6,648 nt of DNA from Gemmatimonadota bacterium (lineage in GTDB: Bacteria > Gemmatimonadota > Gemmatimonadetes > Longimicrobiales > RSA9). The first letter of the stretch is position 1, and each line of letters opens with the position of its first letter. Position numbers and translations under genes: made by a program. The notes under the pieces are model-generated. The model had not been told where the DNA came from, searched no databases, and worked only from the letters and a program-made list of their open reading frames with translations. The stretch spans positions 1 through 6,648 of the forward strand of contig VEPF01000317.1 in NCBI GenBank assembly GCA_012027055.1. Reading direction: 5' to 3'. Shown one piece after another: positions 6,281-6,648 of the stretch.

Positions 6281-6304
6281 AAAACCGCGCGAATTCGCGC
6301 TTTT
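6281..6304. terminator. Palindrome with A4/T4 flanks, possible bidirectional terminator
   Basis: GCGCGAATTCGCGC at 6287-6300 is a perfect 14-bp palindrome. AAAA at 6281-6284 precedes it and TTTT at 6301-6304 follows immediately, so a GCGCG/CGCGC hairpin with AATT loop carries a U-tract when read from either strand. It may be a second terminator after the strong one at 6191, or a symmetric protein-binding site upstream of the kinase gene. The rest of 6231-6399 shows no convincing promoter and no supported gene. Confidence 0.45.
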
Positions 6305-6399
6305 CCCGACTGCGTGGGATTCGCCTCAGGGGGCAGTATGTCCTACCGAGGCTCATGGTCCGGGACATTTCACCCAATTCCGATGGCGGAATCCGATCG

Positions 6400-6648
6400 A
6401 TGAGCTGGGCCATCAGGCTGAGACGGCAACCCCTGCGTACCAAGCTCTGGATCACGCTCATCGGAGCCGGGCTCGCCATGCTCGGGCTGTCGACCTACCT
6501 GTCGTTCCGCTACTGGAAAAACGAGGCGCTGGCGGCGACGGAGCAGCAGGCCCTGCTGGCGGCCGGATCGGCGCGTCCGGCTGTGGAAGCCGGGGTACGC
6601 TATGGCGAGCGGCAGCAGGCGCGGCGGGCGCTGAAGGAGTTGCTGCTG
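6400..6648 (+). CDS. Probable sensor histidine kinase, N-terminal fragment (cut by window end)
   Basis: An open frame of 83 codons runs off the right edge. It begins with a basic stretch and PLRTKLWITL (11-20), then a single membrane helix at about 17-37. After it comes a hydrophilic, Ala/Gln/Arg-rich helical region (NEALAATEQQALLAAG, 41-56) extending to the edge. A short basic N-terminus, an R-T-K-L lead into one helix, then a helical extracytoplasmic sensor is typical of membrane histidine kinases, and also of chemoreceptors and HAMP-type cyclases. No catalytic domain is within view, so the enzyme class is inferred. ATG 6400 has a modest GGCGGA nine bases upstream. ATG 6355 is in frame and would add 15 polar residues, but its GAGG is too close. 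Confidence 0.65.
   Translation, partial: MSWAIRLRRQPLRTKLWITLIGAGLAMLGLSTYLSFRYWKNEALAATEQQALLAAGSARPAVEAGVRYGERQQARRALKELLL

Noticed and set aside
6188..6403. 71-codon frame ending in an ATGA overlap with the kinase start
   Set aside because: It reads through the strong terminator hairpin. Its composition is arbitrary, and the internal ATG at 6338 has a GGGGG only four bases upstream. The overlap with the kinase ATG is probably incidental.

Overview
The window is strongly GC-rich bacterial DNA. It carries four complete genes and one gene cut by the right edge, all on the + strand. The lineage cannot be fixed from the sequence. Gene content and base composition would suit a Gemmatimonadota-like or similar high-GC environmental bacterium, but that is inference only. 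No rRNA, tRNA, CRISPR array, transposase or other mobile-element gene was seen.

Left end (1-121): a non-coding stretch with a perfect 16-bp inverted repeat built from GGGAAAC/GGGAAC-like units, then a small hairpin just before the first gene. Positions 122-2869 encode a 915-residue protein. It has an N-terminal GAF-like sensory region, a central ATP-grasp (PEP/pyruvate-binding) domain of the PEP synthase / pyruvate phosphate dikinase family, and a conserved C-terminal region of unknown function. The phosphohistidine swivelling domain and the PEP-binding TIM barrel of a true dikinase are absent.

Middle (2955-4748): an Atg22/UMF1-type major facilitator transporter, followed 3 nt later by a small four-helix membrane protein with an AHTH histidine motif resembling a fragment of heme-copper oxidase subunit I. 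These two are probably translationally coupled. The dikinase-like gene lies 85 nt upstream in the same direction and may share their transcript.

Right part: a 236-nt intergenic region (4749-4984) is the most information-rich non-coding stretch. It holds an inverted repeat, a candidate sigma-54 -24/-12 element with correct spacing, and a 5' leader able to fold so that the Shine-Dalgarno of the next gene is base-paired. The next gene (4985-6169) is a polytopic membrane protein whose C-terminal third looks like a degenerate CPBP (CAAX-protease-like) domain with most catalytic positions replaced. A strong 15-bp terminator hairpin follows, then a second GCGCG-AATT-CGCGC palindrome flanked by A4 and T4. 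The window ends inside what looks like the N-terminus of a sensor histidine kinase (6400 onward).

The genes do not form a recognisable pathway. A shared theme of membrane, energy and signal functions is plausible but not shown. The best leads for follow-up are the sensor-fused half-dikinase, the regulated-looking leader of the CPBP-like gene, and that protein's apparent pseudo-enzyme state.
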